Made by a program: the position numbers and the translations under genes. Source: Xylocopilactobacillus apis (GTDB taxonomy: Bacteria; Bacillota; Bacilli; Lactobacillales; Lactobacillaceae). Taken from it: a stretch of DNA of 64,000 nucleotides. The notes beneath the pieces are model-generated. The model ran no database searches and was not told the DNA's origin. It saw nothing but the letters and a program-made list of their open reading frames with translations. The stretch lies in contig NZ_AP026801.1 of NCBI RefSeq assembly GCF_033095965.1, positions 1,322,001 to 1,386,000 of the forward strand, written 5' to 3'. Shown piece by piece: positions 17,076 through 26,206 of the stretch (positions are counted from its first letter, which is position 1; each line of letters opens with the position of its first letter).

Positions 17076-18062
17076 TCACACCTCCTTTAAAATCGGATCA
17101 ACACTTTCTTTCATTGCTTTGACATTTTCTGGCTTAAAATAAATTCGATCAGCGTTATTAAACATTACATCTGCAAGCTCTGTTTCAGTAAAAATCTTAG
17201 AAGATTCAAGCCATGAATACAAATTATGATATGAATTAAAAGTCGCAGACCACGGCGAGTCGGTGCCCCAGATAATTCGTTTTGCTCCAAGAATATCTTT
17301 AGCCAAACTTACGTCTTTTTGGCAGCGAGGAAACGGTAGCTCTGTTTCTCCTTCAATATCTTGAATTGCCGAAATATCAGTATAAATATTATTTAGAGAC
17401 TGCCATTGTTCTAAAGCATTTTCTAACCGATTTAAATGATCAGCATTTGGAAAAGATAAGTGGCAGACTACAAAATCGATTTGCGGATACTGAACTGCCA
17501 AATTAGCAATTGCTTCTGGCTGATAGCTGTCTTGAGAATAATCACCATAATCAACTGTAATAACAAATCCGGGATAATCAGCAATAAAATGAAAAATCCG
17601 GCCTATTTCAGGCGAATTATCTAGACGAAATGGATAATGATACCCATGCAGTCCTCCACCTTGACTAATTTCAAATTTAAGTGCTCGAAATCCTAAATCT
17701 TCGATATGTCTTTTTACAATTGTCATCGCTTCAGCTGCAAAAGGATCAACTGAAAAAGCAGCAATAAATTGATCTGGATATTTTTTAACTGTCTGATAGG
17801 AATAGTAGTTTTGATACCCATTCAGACTTCCTTGAAGTAAAACGGCTTTTTCAACTTCATTTTCTTCCATTACCTTTAAGGCGGACTCAGCTAAAAAATT
17901 GTCCTCTCCCCAACCATCCGGGATTAGCTTAATTAAAACTCCATTATCCCAAATTGCTTGTCCTTTACCGACCGGAGTCAATCTTCCTTTGCCATTTAAA
18001 CCTGAAATCGAACGAACCAAATGAAGATGACCATCTATTTTTTTCAAAAATTTTGCCTCCAT
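17076..18062 (-). CDS. Amidohydrolase-2 family metal-dependent hydrolase/decarboxylase
   Basis: A TIM-barrel protein of 323-328 residues with the metal-binding HxH at the N-terminus (DGHLHL), a barrel His in VVCHLSFP (~202) and the catalytic Asp in GTDSPW (~270). This is the arrangement of the PF04909 amidohydrolases, which includes lactonases and decarboxylases such as ACMSD. The ATG at 18060-18062 contains the GGAGG motif, so the real start may be the TTG five codons later (18045-18047). The gene is coupled to a D-2-hydroxyacid dehydrogenase. The substrate is unknown. Confidence 0.8.
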   Translation of the reverse strand: MEAKFLKKIDGHLHLVRSISGLNGKGRLTPVGKGQAIWDNGVLIKLIPDGWGEDNFLAESALKVMEENEVEKAVLLQGSLNGYQNYYSYQTVKKYPDQFIAAFSVDPFAAEAMTIVKRHIEDLGFRALKFEISQGGGLHGYHYPFRLDNSPEIGRIFHFIADYPGFVITVDYGDYSQDSYQPEAIANLAVQYPQIDFVVCHLSFPNADHLNRLENALEQWQSLNNIYTDISAIQDIEGETELPFPRCQKDVSLAKDILGAKRIIWGTDSPWSATFNSYHNLYSWLESSKIFTETELADVMFNNADRIYFKPENVKAMKESVDPILKEV

Positions 18063-18132
18063 CTTTTCACGTCATTTAAAACGTTACGCTGTCAAAAAGC
18101 AAAATTCAATTATTTCTTTAAAATTTAGAGAC

Positions 18133-18157
18133 CAAAAAAGCCGACACTGGGTCGACT
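18133..18157 (-). terminator. Terminator after the small anchored-protein pair
   Basis: On the minus strand AGTCGAC pairs with GTCGGCT around a 5-base loop and is followed by TTTTTT. Confidence 0.75.
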
Positions 18158-18630
18158 CATTTTTTTAATTTAATAATCCGTTTTGAATTTTCTTTAATTT
18201 TTTCAAGATCCCCATCTCCCGTCTGAGTAGAATGAATTTCATTTGTATCAAGGTGAATCTCTAACGGATTAAGGCTGTTAGGATTTAATATTACTCGATA
18301 CACGATTGGAGAGTTTTTTAAAGTCAAATTCTTATAATCTTTATTTTTATGCTTCAAATACTTCCGACTAGCCTCTAGGGTCTCTTTGTTTGCAAAAGTA
18401 TATTCATACCAAACATAATTACTAAAAGGCCCCTGTCGTGATTTTAAGGTTTTATTACGACGCACAATATTTGTATAGCCATTATCTTTTAGCGCACTTT
18501 CAATTTTTTGAGTTGCTTGATGCGTATCAATAGCGCTTTTTATCGAAAATCCTCCGATAATTAAAAGAACAAACAAGAAAAATATTAAAATTCCAGTGAC
18601 GATTTTATGGGACTTCATAAATTTTTTCAT
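18157..18630 (-). CDS. Membrane-anchored hypothetical protein
   Basis: A 157-residue protein with a basic N-terminus, one hydrophobic helix (about 11-31) acting as signal anchor, and an extracytoplasmic domain rich in Lys and Asn. The domain has a possible beta/alpha pattern (YEYTFANKETLEASRKYLK). I do not recognise a family. It lies 10 bases after a second small anchored protein, so the two probably form an operon ending at the terminator at 18133-18157. Neither has cysteine-based or catalytic motifs that I can see. Confidence 0.6.
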   Translation of the reverse strand: MKKFMKSHKIVTGILIFFLFVLLIIGGFSIKSAIDTHQATQKIESALKDNGYTNIVRRNKTLKSRQGPFSNYVWYEYTFANKETLEASRKYLKHKNKDYKNLTLKNSPIVYRVILNPNSLNPLEIHLDTNEIHSTQTGDGDLEKIKENSKRIIKLKK

Positions 18631-18640
18631 AATTGTTATC

Positions 18641-19266
18641 CTACTTTCCGAGAGATTTTCGATAATTGGATAATCTTTTCACTGTATCAGCCGGAAATCT
18701 CCACTTTTTCACAAGATCAGATTCACTAGGAAGATAGGCAAAGTTATCGTACATAAATTTTAATGCTTCTTCCCAAGTCTTAAAATGATTCTGGTTTAAT
18801 GGAGAAGATTTGGTATCAAGATCAATTCCATAATTACCATTCTTTTGTCCCGACCACATTTTTAAATCTTCTTGAGGATTTGAACCCGAAGCAGGTTGAC
18901 TTGATCCATATACAATTTCATAATTTTTAATATCTTTAACATCTTCTTTTAAGTTTTTATTGTCATGAGAAGTGTCAAAAAACTTGCCGCGTTTTAGCAC
19001 CAGTTTTTTCCAATGTTCATAATCTTTTTTAGTTGTAACAAAAGTATCATACGATTTAGGAAATTCTAAAGAATAAGTCTGAGGAGGAGTTTGTCGCTGT
19101 TCAATAAAAATTTGCTTTGATCGTGGTACTACCTTACTAATTTCCTCAAATGCTTTTTGACGGGAATTATGCATCCGATGATCTCCAACTAATTCCAATA
19201 CTTTAAAAGCAATCAATGGAGTAGCAATTATTACACATCCAATTAACCATTTTTAGACTTTTTCAT
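18641..19266 (-). CDS. Membrane-anchored hypothetical protein with a frameshifted N-terminus
   Basis: The open frame proper begins near a TTG at 19216 (191 residues). The natural start is the ATG 19264-19266 with an AAGGA site. It encodes a basic N-terminus and would continue into a membrane helix (KKWLIGCVIIATPLIAFKVL) if one A were added to the A5 tract at 19250-19254. As read, the ATG frame stops after seven codons. The mature part is polar, with a conserved-looking EEALKFMYDNFAYLP segment. It may be a pseudogene, an assembly error or a slippage site. No known family was recognised. Confidence 0.5.
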
Positions 19267-19411
19267 TATTTTTTCCTTTTTTAAAATTTATTATGTCTTA
19301 AAAAGGAGTGAAATTTAATCAGTCTACAGTACTATTTTATGATGTAATTTTAAAACTAATTTTTTAAAAAATATTGTATCCTGAAAAAATGCTTAAATTC
19401 AAATCGACTGC

Positions 19412-19429
19412 GTACGACAAATGTGGTAC
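19412..19429 (+). promoter_or_regulatory. Palindromic operator of a toxin–antitoxin remnant
   Basis: GTAC-G-ACA-AA-TGT-G-GTAC is an 18-base near-perfect palindrome located 21 bases before the ATG at 19451. It fits an autoregulatory site of a RelB/DinJ-type antitoxin. Confidence 0.5.
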
Positions 19430-19450
19430 GTTCAATTAGAGGTGATTATT

Positions 19451-19688
19451 ATGGCAAGAATTGAAACAAGAATTGATGCTTCTATGTTATTTTCATCCAC
19501 ACAGTTTATCTGGATTTTTAAAGGTTAAAAAACAAGTAAAAAAGCAGTCAAAAGAATCCAATTTAAATCTAGTAATTTTAGAATTACACTTTGATGGATA
19601 TAACGGTGACTGTCTTTTAGTTTACGTTCCAACAAACGAAAAAGTTTTTTTAACTGGGATTGGGACTCATAGTGAATTATTTAAATGA
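19451..19688 (+). pseudogene. Remnant of a RelB/DinJ–RelE/YafQ toxin–antitoxin module
   Basis: The ATG at 19451 has a GAGGTG site and encodes MARIETRIDAS, the typical beginning of RelB/DinJ antitoxins. The frame then ends within 26 codons. In an adjacent frame the DNA encodes a toxin-like stretch (VKKQVKKQSKESNLNL) and the end GDCLLVYVP..GIGTHSELF, which resembles the C-terminus of YafQ/RelE-family toxins. The antitoxin body and toxin middle are missing, so an internal deletion fused the two genes. The operator and a terminator are preserved. Confidence 0.6.
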
Positions 19689-19707
19689 TTTTAATTCTAT
19701 ATTATTA

Positions 19708-19745
19708 AGTGTTGATTTATAAATATCGACACTTTTTATTTTTCT
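19708..19745 (+). terminator. Terminator after the toxin–antitoxin remnant
   Basis: AGTGTTGAT pairs with ATCGACACT (one G·U) around an 8-base AT loop and runs into TTTTTATTTTT. Confidence 0.75.
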
Positions 19746-19747
19746 AC

Positions 19748-19777
19748 ACAAAAAGCTAGACCAATTAAGATCTAGCT
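19748..19777 (-). terminator. Terminator after mutS2
   Basis: On the minus strand AGCTAGA pairs perfectly with TCTAGCT and is followed by five T. Confidence 0.75.
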
Positions 19778-22146
19778 CACTGAAAATTAACAATCGTAGC
19801 CCCGTTGCCGCCCTCATTTGCCGGAGCGTAGTGAAAATCTGCAACTCGCGGATTACTTTGCAGGGTTGACTGCACTAAATTACGAATCGTTCCAGTCCCA
19901 AAGCCATGAATGATAATGGCAGAAGGATAGTTTGCTAAAAGACTCGCATCAATAAAACGGTCTAACTCAGCTTCAGCTTCCTCATAACGCTTACCTCTTA
20001 AATCTAGTCTGCCGCTTGGCATTTCATTAGTCCTTTTTACGTTAACTTTAGGAGCTGATTTAGGCCTTATAACTGTTTGTTTCTCAGGTTCTGAGTTCAC
20101 TTTTTCCAACTGATTGTTAGCAATCGTCATTTTTAAAGCGCCAATTTGAACCTGCCAGCTGTTATTACCCATTTTCTGAAGCAAAACTCCTCTTTTTTCA
20201 TAACTTGGGACATAAACTGTGTCGCCTGCTTGAAGACTTTTAGCAGCTTTGGCTTTTTTCAAAATTCGATTATTTGTTAAGTTATGAGTTTGATGGAGTG
20301 ACTTAATTTTAGTTTTTGCCTCAATGACAACATTTTCTTTTACATGACCTTGCTGTTTTTGCTGACGCAACTGTTCAATAATCTGTTTTGTTTCATTTTC
20401 AGCTCTTGCTACAATATTTTCTGCTTCTTTTTTGGCCTTACTTAAAAGCTGTTCACGTTGATTCTCTAATTGCTCTTTCTCAGCAGTAACTTGGGTCTCT
20501 AGCTGCATCAAGCGCGCCTTTTCTTCTCTTACAGTTTGATTATTAATCTGTAATTCCTGTCGGTCACTTTCAAGTTTATCAAGCATTTCATTGATTCCAA
20601 CTGTGTCATTATCCATCAGCTGTTCAGCTTTCTGAATAATATTCTCTGCTAGGCCCAGCCTGCGTGAAATTGCAAAAGCATTTGAACGCCCTGGAACGCC
20701 AATTAATAAGTGATAGGTTGGAGATAAGGATTCAATGTCAAACTCCATGCTGGCGTTTTCAACATCTGTCGTATTGTAGGCGTAAAGTTTCAGCTCAGGA
20801 TAATGGGTCGTGGCAATCACGTAACTTCCGACGCCTTTTAAGTGCTGCAAAATACTAATCGCTAGACTTGCTCCCTCTTCTGGATCAGTACCTGCCCCAA
20901 TTTCGTCAAAAAGAATTAAAGAATTCTCATCACTTTCTTGTAAAATACTAATAATATTTTTCATGTGCGATGAAAAAGTCGAAAGATTCTGCTCAATTGA
21001 CTGTTCGTCACCAATATCCGCTAAAATTTCAGAAAATATCGCAATCTGGCTTTCTTCATTAGCTGGAATATAAAGGCCTGCCTGCCCCATAATTTGGGTT
21101 AATCCAACCGTCTTTAAAGTGATCGTCTTTCCACCAGTATTTGGTCCTGTAATTACCATCTGGCGATATTTACCGCCGAGTTTAAAATCATTTTTTACAA
21201 CTTTTTTGGGATCAATTAGCGGATGAAAAGCTGCGTTCAACTCGATTTGATTATCCTCAGAAATTATTGGCAAAGTTGCATTGATTTGTTTGGCATACAT
21301 TGCTTTTGCCTGAGCAAAATCTAAATCATAAATCAAGCGGGCATTATAAAGAATATTCTCTGATTCTACAGAGATTTCTTCAGAAAGTTCACTTAAAATC
21401 TTTTGAATTTCTTCTTTTTCTTGATGAAAAGCCAGCTGTAATTCGTTATTCAAATTTAAAACGACTTGCGGTTCGATAAATAGAGTTTGTCCAGTTGCAC
21501 TCTGATCGTGTACAATTCCGCCAAAATGAGCTTTATGCTCAGCTTTCACCGGAATTACCTGTCTGCCGTCTCTAATTGTTACCAAAGGCTCACTAAGATA
21601 CTTAGAATCAGATCCGTGGACAATTTGATCCAGACGTTTTTTCTGTTCATTTTGCAGACTGGTGATTGATTTTCTTATTTTCATCAATTCACCGCTTGCC
21701 CGATCTAGGATATTTCCTTCTTCATCGACAGTTCTTTTTAAGCGGGCATATAAATCTTCATCAATTTGAACACCTAATAATTTTTCGCCATAGAAAGGCA
21801 GTTCAATTGCTCTCTCATCCAAAACTTCTACAAACTCAATCAAACTTTCAGAAATTCTCATAATTAAAAGGATTTGACTTAGTTCGGCACCTGATAAAAC
21901 TGACCGTTTTCTCAAACGACTCATCATTGGAATAATATCTGATACCTTAGTAATCGGAAATCCGCCAAAAAGACGTAAAACTGTTGCTCCATCAGTCGTT
22001 TGATCAATCGCAGATTGAACAATTTCACGTTCTTTTTGAGGAATCAGACGCTCAACCTTTGAACGTCCCTGCTCAGTAACAGCAAAAGCCGCAACGGCGG
22101 CTTTTATTTTTGGAAATTCTAATATCTCTAAAACTTTTTTATTCAA
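19777..22146 (-). CDS. mutS2: Endonuclease MutS2
   Basis: A 789-residue protein with the MutS core and ATPase (GPNTGGKT, around 336; DEIGAGTDPEEG, around 415; TTHYPEL), a long coiled-coil region (~510-620) and a C-terminal Smr nuclease domain (LDLRGKRYEEAEAELDRF; IIHGFGTG). MutS2 suppresses homologous recombination and splits collided ribosomes. It lacks the MutS mismatch-recognition domain. It follows cvpA by 14 bases at the end of the ireB–ruvX–DUF1292–cvpA–mutS2 cluster. The usual downstream trxA is not present, and a terminator follows. Confidence 0.95.
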   Translation of the reverse strand: MNKKVLEILEFPKIKAAVAAFAVTEQGRSKVERLIPQKEREIVQSAIDQTTDGATVLRLFGGFPITKVSDIIPMMSRLRKRSVLSGAELSQILLIMRISESLIEFVEVLDERAIELPFYGEKLLGVQIDEDLYARLKRTVDEEGNILDRASGELMKIRKSITSLQNEQKKRLDQIVHGSDSKYLSEPLVTIRDGRQVIPVKAEHKAHFGGIVHDQSATGQTLFIEPQVVLNLNNELQLAFHQEKEEIQKILSELSEEISVESENILYNARLIYDLDFAQAKAMYAKQINATLPIISEDNQIELNAAFHPLIDPKKVVKNDFKLGGKYRQMVITGPNTGGKTITLKTVGLTQIMGQAGLYIPANEESQIAIFSEILADIGDEQSIEQNLSTFSSHMKNIISILQESDENSLILFDEIGAGTDPEEGASLAISILQHLKGVGSYVIATTHYPELKLYAYNTTDVENASMEFDIESLSPTYHLLIGVPGRSNAFAISRRLGLAENIIQKAEQLMDNDTVGINEMLDKLESDRQELQINNQTVREEKARLMQLETQVTAEKEQLENQREQLLSKAKKEAENIVARAENETKQIIEQLRQQKQQGHVKENVVIEAKTKIKSLHQTHNLTNNRILKKAKAAKSLQAGDTVYVPSYEKRGVLLQKMGNNSWQVQIGALKMTIANNQLEKVNSEPEKQTVIRPKSAPKVNVKRTNEMPSGRLDLRGKRYEEAEAELDRFIDASLLANYPSAIIIHGFGTGTIRNLVQSTLQSNPRVADFHYAPANEGGNGATIVNFQ

Positions 22147-22160
22147 TCAATTCTCCCAAA

Positions 22161-22685
22161 CTAAAACCAAAGCTGATTAAATAACCAGGACAATGGCCCT
22201 TTTACCAATATATTTACTGAAATTGAATGCTTAAGGGAATTTTGAAGACCACTTAAAGGAATCATTGATAAAGCGCTAAAAATTAAATAAGCTCCAAATA
22301 TTGCTGTTATAAAGCCCATAATTCCCGTTACAATCTTTAAAGATTCTGAAGATTCCGCAAACTGGACATCTTTAATAAACACTTCAATAAATCTGATAAT
22401 CAAACATAAAATAAAATAAAAGATCATAAAAGTAACAATCTTATAAAAAGAATTTTCAATCTTAAAAACATTTATATCGGGATAAAAATAAAACGGCTTT
22501 TCATTAGTAACTGATGAATACGGAATGTAAAGAGATAACATTCGCCATAGCATTGGATACAAAAAAGCAGCCAACAGACCGGAAAGAAGATATCCTCCAA
22601 ATACCATGGCTTCAAGTTTAAATCCTCTTTTCATTGAAAAATAGACTGAATAAATTATCCAACCGATTGTTAAAAGACTATACAC
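22161..22685 (-). CDS. CvpA-family membrane protein
   Basis: A 174-residue integral membrane protein with four hydrophobic segments and the N-terminal SMKRGF turn typical of CvpA-like proteins. The name comes from colicin V production in E. coli; the role in Firmicutes is unclear. The start is a GTG at 22683-22685, seven bases after the DUF1292 gene. No separate strong ribosome binding site is visible, so translation is likely coupled. Position directly before mutS2 is conserved in Bacilli. Confidence 0.8.
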   Translation of the reverse strand: MYSLLTIGWIIYSVYFSMKRGFKLEAMVFGGYLLSGLLAAFLYPMLWRMLSLYIPYSSVTNEKPFYFYPDINVFKIENSFYKIVTFMIFYFILCLIIRFIEVFIKDVQFAESSESLKIVTGIMGFITAIFGAYLIFSALSMIPLSGLQNSLKHSISVNILVKGPLSWLFNQLWF

Positions 22686-22692
22686 TGTCTAA

Positions 22693-23040
22693 TCATTCAT
22701 CGCTTTCATTTAAGTTTGAATCTTTCATAAATGTATTAAGAACCTCTTCGACCATATCCAACTCTTTATCATCTTCAATTGGCTGAAGATCTCCAAATGT
22801 TCCGCTTCCGTTAGGATCAAGTATATAAGAATAAGCCTCTACATTAATTTCATCACTATCTTCATCTTTAGTTGGATAAATTACCACATATGACTTACCA
22901 TAATCCTCTGAATCAAAAGTAAAAAGTACTGTATAATCTTGTTTTTCTCCCTTTTCATCCATTAGTGTAAGTTTTCTGAAATCGTCGTCATTTTCTGGCA
23001 AATTTGCGCCTAATTCATCAAAATTATGATCTTCTGTCAT
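22693..23040 (-). CDS. DUF1292 (YrzB-like) acidic protein
   Basis: A small acidic protein of 115 residues. The segment TLMDEKGEKQDYTVLFTFDSEDYGKSYVV and a later YSYILDP match DUF1292 proteins. The family occurs next to ruvX and ireB in most Bacilli. Its molecular role is not established. Confidence 0.88.
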   Translation of the reverse strand: MTEDHNFDELGANLPENDDDFRKLTLMDEKGEKQDYTVLFTFDSEDYGKSYVVIYPTKDEDSDEINVEAYSYILDPNGSGTFGDLQPIEDDKELDMVEEVLNTFMKDSNLNESDE

Positions 23041-23050
23041 ATTACTTCCC

Positions 23051-23476
23051 CTATAAAGAATTTTTATCTAAAAAATTTTGTAAAATAAATGATGCAGCTA
23101 ACTTATCAACTGCTTTTTTCCGCTTAATTCTAGAAACATCTGCATCTTCGATTAAGACTCGGTTAGCAGCAACCGTCGTTAATCGTTCATCAATCAAATG
23201 AACAGGCTTTTTGAATTTTTTTTCTAACATCGCTTTAAATTCTTCAGAAGCCTTTGCCCGCTCACCAATCGTATTATTCATATTTTTAGGATACCCTAAA
23301 ACAAACTCGTCTGCTTGATAATCGTCAACAATTTGACGTAATCTCTTTAATCCAAAATTATTATTCGCTGTATCGATTGGAATAATCTCTAAACTTTGCG
23401 CAGTTACGCCCATCAGATCACTGTAGGCAACCCCTAGCGTCTTCGTACCCAAATCTAGACCGATATATCTTTTCAT
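23051..23476 (-). CDS. ruvX: Holliday-junction resolvase-like / pre-16S rRNA nuclease YqgF (RuvX)
   Basis: A 141-residue RNase H-fold protein with [16 protein letters not shown] at the N-terminus, [14 protein letters not shown] (around 60-73) and [11 protein letters not shown] (around 98). These carry the conserved acidic residues. YqgF family members process the 5' end of 16S rRNA or act on Holliday junctions. The start overlaps the ireB stop by 4 bases (ATGA). Confidence 0.93.
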   Translation of the reverse strand: MKRYIGLDLGTKTLGVAYSDLMGVTAQSLEIIPIDTANNNFGLKRLRQIVDDYQADEFVLGYPKNMNNTIGERAKASEEFKAMLEKKFKKPVHLIDERLTTVAANRVLIEDADVSRIKRKKAVDKLAASFILQNFLDKNSL

Positions 23477-23730
23477 TGAATATCCTTTAAATAACTGCGA
23501 ACTAATTCTTCGATTATTTCGTAACGGTCATGTTTACGAATCAAATTACGAGCATCATTGTGTCTTGGAATATACGCAGGATCTCCTGATACAAGATAGC
23601 CCACAATCTGATTAATTGGGTTATAACCTTTTTCCTCTAATGATTGATACACTGAAACAAGTGTATCTTTAACGTTCTTAGAATCACTTTCCGGAAACTC
23701 AAAATGCATTGTGCTATCAAAATTAGCCAT
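23473..23730 (-). CDS. ireB: IreB family regulatory phosphoprotein
   Basis: An 85-residue protein with the typical sequence ([19 protein letters not shown], then [17 protein letters not shown]). In Enterococcus, IreB is phosphorylated by the PASTA kinase IreK and affects cephalosporin resistance. The ATG at 23728-23730 is used because AGGTGG lies directly upstream; an earlier in-frame GTG overlaps that site. IreB normally follows alaS. Here alaS is 32 kb away and ireB starts the operon. Confidence 0.93.
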   Translation of the reverse strand: MANFDSTMHFEFPESDSKNVKDTLVSVYQSLEEKGYNPINQIVGYLVSGDPAYIPRHNDARNLIRKHDRYEIIEELVRSYLKDIQ

Positions 23731-24215
23731 CTGCCACCTCACTGTAAATCATTAAATTGGATTTACCTATCTTTAGGTATATAATATCATGCTTCATGAC
23801 ACTAATTTAAAAAGATGGGAAAAAATTTACTTATTTTAATTAATATTTTTTATTCTAGTACTCAAATTATCTACTTTTTTATTGTCTTTTATCAGTTATT
23901 TTGCTAAATTAAGTAGATAAGGTGCATATCTGTAAAGAATTTTTTAAATCTTTTAAGAAGAAAAACGAACAAGCTGCTTCTTATAATTCTAAAATTAAAT
24001 TCTTTAGTCAAAACATATCTTAACATCTGACCGTTCGCATTGGTCTCAGTTTACCAAAAAATGTACAAAAACCTGTGAAAATTAACAATAATTTCCTTTT
24101 TGTAACATTTTTGACATATCGAAAACCTTATTTTCTGATTTAATTTTCTTAGTAGTCTTTTTGTAAAAGATACGAAACTAAATAATAAAAATAATTGTTA
24201 GGAATCATAGAGATT
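23731..24215. other. 485-base intergenic region between divergent ireB and thrB
   Basis: AT-rich and non-coding. It contains an ACCTA-TCTT-TAGGT inverted repeat at 23765-23778 beside TATAAT-like elements, probably part of the ireB promoter. A GC-richer island at about 23965-24060 contains AAGAAG..CTTCTT and a CTGACC..GGTC-TCAG hairpin. It may hold a small RNA, but I see no known RNA family and no ORF with a ribosome binding site. Confidence 0.35.
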
Positions 24216-25136
24216 ATGTATAAAATTAAAGTCCCCGCCAGCAGTTCAAATCTAGGACCTGGATTTGATACGCTCGGCATTGCATTAAACCTTTATTTAA
24301 CTGTTGAAATTGGTGAAGAAACTGATGAGTGGATAGTTGAACACAATAACGGACGTTATATTCCAACTGATCAGCATAACTATATTGTGAAAACAGCTCT
24401 TTCAATTTCACCAAATCTAACACCTCACCATATCATAATTCATTCAGAAATTCCGGTGGCTCGAGGTCTAGGTTCGTCTTCAAGTGCTTTAATTGCGGGA
24501 ATTGTTATGGCTAATTTGATTGATGATCTTAATTTAACCGATGAAGATATTCTTAACAAAGCTGTTGCAATTGAAGGACATCCAGACAACGTGGCTCCAA
24601 TTATTTACGGCGGATTAGTCAGTGCAATGTATTTTCATAAGCGAGAAGAACTAATCTGCGAAAAATTACCGACACCAGTTTGGAACGCCTTAGCTTTTAT
24701 TCCAAATCGCAAATTATCTACTAAAGTTTCTCGTAACGTTTTACCTGATCAAATTTCATATTGGAATGGAATTAGAACAAATTCTGCTTCTTTAATGTTA
24801 GTGACCGCTCTTTATAATCGGGACTATCGCACTGCTTTTCGCATGATGGAAATGGATTTGATTCATGAACCATATCGAAAAGAATTAGTCCCAGAGTTAG
24901 ATAAAATTCGTAAACTAGCTCATACAATTGGAATTCATGGTACTTATTTATCAGGTTCAGGACCAACAATTTTAACTTATGGAACACGCGAAAAAATGAC
25001 TAAATTACAATCGTTAATTAACCAAAATGAAGAATTTAACGGATCTACTAGAATCCTTCAAGTCGAACCTAATGGTTATAGCGTGACAAATACTGAAGAA
25101 GATGATGATTTCTATTTTATTCAAGATCTTCTATAA
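24216..25136 (+). CDS. thrB: Homoserine kinase
   Basis: A GHMP-family kinase of 306 residues with the ATP-binding motif PVARGLGSSSSA (around 84-95), N-terminal VPASSSNLGPGFDTLGIALNL and the C-terminal GTYLSGSGPT loop. It phosphorylates homoserine for threonine synthesis. The ATG at 24216 is favoured over a TTG at 24195 because family members begin KIKVPASS. It stands alone on the plus strand. thrC and hom are not adjacent. Confidence 0.9.
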   Translation: MYKIKVPASSSNLGPGFDTLGIALNLYLTVEIGEETDEWIVEHNNGRYIPTDQHNYIVKTALSISPNLTPHHIIIHSEIPVARGLGSSSSALIAGIVMANLIDDLNLTDEDILNKAVAIEGHPDNVAPIIYGGLVSAMYFHKREELICEKLPTPVWNALAFIPNRKLSTKVSRNVLPDQISYWNGIRTNSASLMLVTALYNRDYRTAFRMMEMDLIHEPYRKELVPELDKIRKLAHTIGIHGTYLSGSGPTILTYGTREKMTKLQSLINQNEEFNGSTRILQVEPNGYSVTNTEEDDDFYFIQDLL

Positions 25137-25143
25137 TTTTTTT

Positions 25144-25175
25144 AAAGGCTGAGGTTTATCCTTAGCCTTTTTAGT
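25144..25175 (+). terminator. Terminator after thrB
   Basis: AAAGGCTGAGG pairs with CCTTAGCCTTT around a 5-base loop, followed by TTAGTTTT. Confidence 0.85.
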
Positions 25176-25198
25176 TTTACTAAAAACTGATTACACGA

Positions 25199-26188
25199 TT
25201 AACTAATTTTAACAATTGTACGGCCTAGATGATGCCCTTCTTTTAATGACTCTATTGAGTCTGAGAGATTATTAATTTCAACTTCATTAATCAAAAGGGA
25301 ATTTGTAACTTTCCAATCGTTAGCCAATTTATTCCAAATTAAATTTCTTTTTTCAACAGAAATTTGAACTGAATCAATCCCTAAAAGATTAACTCCCCGT
25401 AAAATAAACGGAAATACCGTTGTATTTAATTCAACTCCGCCAACGTTTCCACATAATGATACCCTTCCTTGATAGGACATATATGGCAGCAGGCGGGAAA
25501 GCAAATCTCCACCTACTGTATCCAAAAGATAGTCAAATTTCTGCTCCGCTAATAAATGTTTGGAAAAATTAAATTCTTTCAATAAAATCACCCTATTAGC
25601 TCCTAACTTTTTTGCAATATCAATCTGATTTTTCTTTCTTACGATAGCCGTTAAATTTTGAAAGCCAATCTTGGATAAAATCTTAAGTCCAATACTTCCG
25701 ACACCACCAGTTGCACCTGTAACCAATATCGATTGATTTAAGTCTCTATTAAGGCCATTTTCTTCTAATGCATTAATTGAAAGGCCAGCTGTCAAGCCTG
25801 CTGTTCCATAAACCATGGATTCCCTAAGAGATAAGTTATCTGGCAATGGAACCACCCAATCTGCAGGAACTTTCGCATACTCAGAAAATCCACCCGGATG
25901 GCTAACCCCTAACCCTTTACCCGTTACCAAAACTTCCTGCCCAATTTTAAAACGAAAATCCGTTGATTTTTGGACTATTCCGCTTAAATCAATCCCAGGA
26001 ATCATTGGATAATTACGAATAATTCCACCGCTTGTTTGAAAAGATAACATATCTTTATAATTCAGCGATGAATACATCACTTTAATTAATAGTTCCCCCT
26101 CTCCCAACATGCATTCATTTACTTGTTCCATCTGACATGTAACTTTTGATCCTTGCTTTCTTACAACTAGAGCATTAAATTTTTCCAC
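25199..26188 (-). CDS. YhdH/YhfP-family quinone (acrylyl-CoA-type) oxidoreductase
   Basis: A 329-residue zinc-independent medium-chain reductase. It has the SSLNYKDML segment near residue 40, PGIDLSGIV (around 69) and an NADP-binding VTGATGGVGSIGLKIL (around 156), characteristic of the YhdH/AcuI group. Such enzymes reduce activated double bonds (acrylyl-CoA, quinones) with NADPH. The gene follows an amino-acid permease by 18 bases. The physiological substrate is unknown. Confidence 0.85.
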   Translation of the reverse strand: MEKFNALVVRKQGSKVTCQMEQVNECMLGEGELLIKVMYSSLNYKDMLSFQTSGGIIRNYPMIPGIDLSGIVQKSTDFRFKIGQEVLVTGKGLGVSHPGGFSEYAKVPADWVVPLPDNLSLRESMVYGTAGLTAGLSINALEENGLNRDLNQSILVTGATGGVGSIGLKILSKIGFQNLTAIVRKKNQIDIAKKLGANRVILLKEFNFSKHLLAEQKFDYLLDTVGGDLLSRLLPYMSYQGRVSLCGNVGGVELNTTVFPFILRGVNLLGIDSVQISVEKRNLIWNKLANDWKVTNSLLINEVEINNLSDSIESLKEGHHLGRTIVKIS

Positions 26189-26206
26189 ATTTCTTACCTC
26201 TATTGA

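Noticed and set aside
19230-19250. Lipobox (LIGC) in the frameshifted anchored protein
   Set aside because: The hydrophobic stretch before the Cys is only about three residues and continues after it, so a membrane anchor fits better than a lipoprotein signal.
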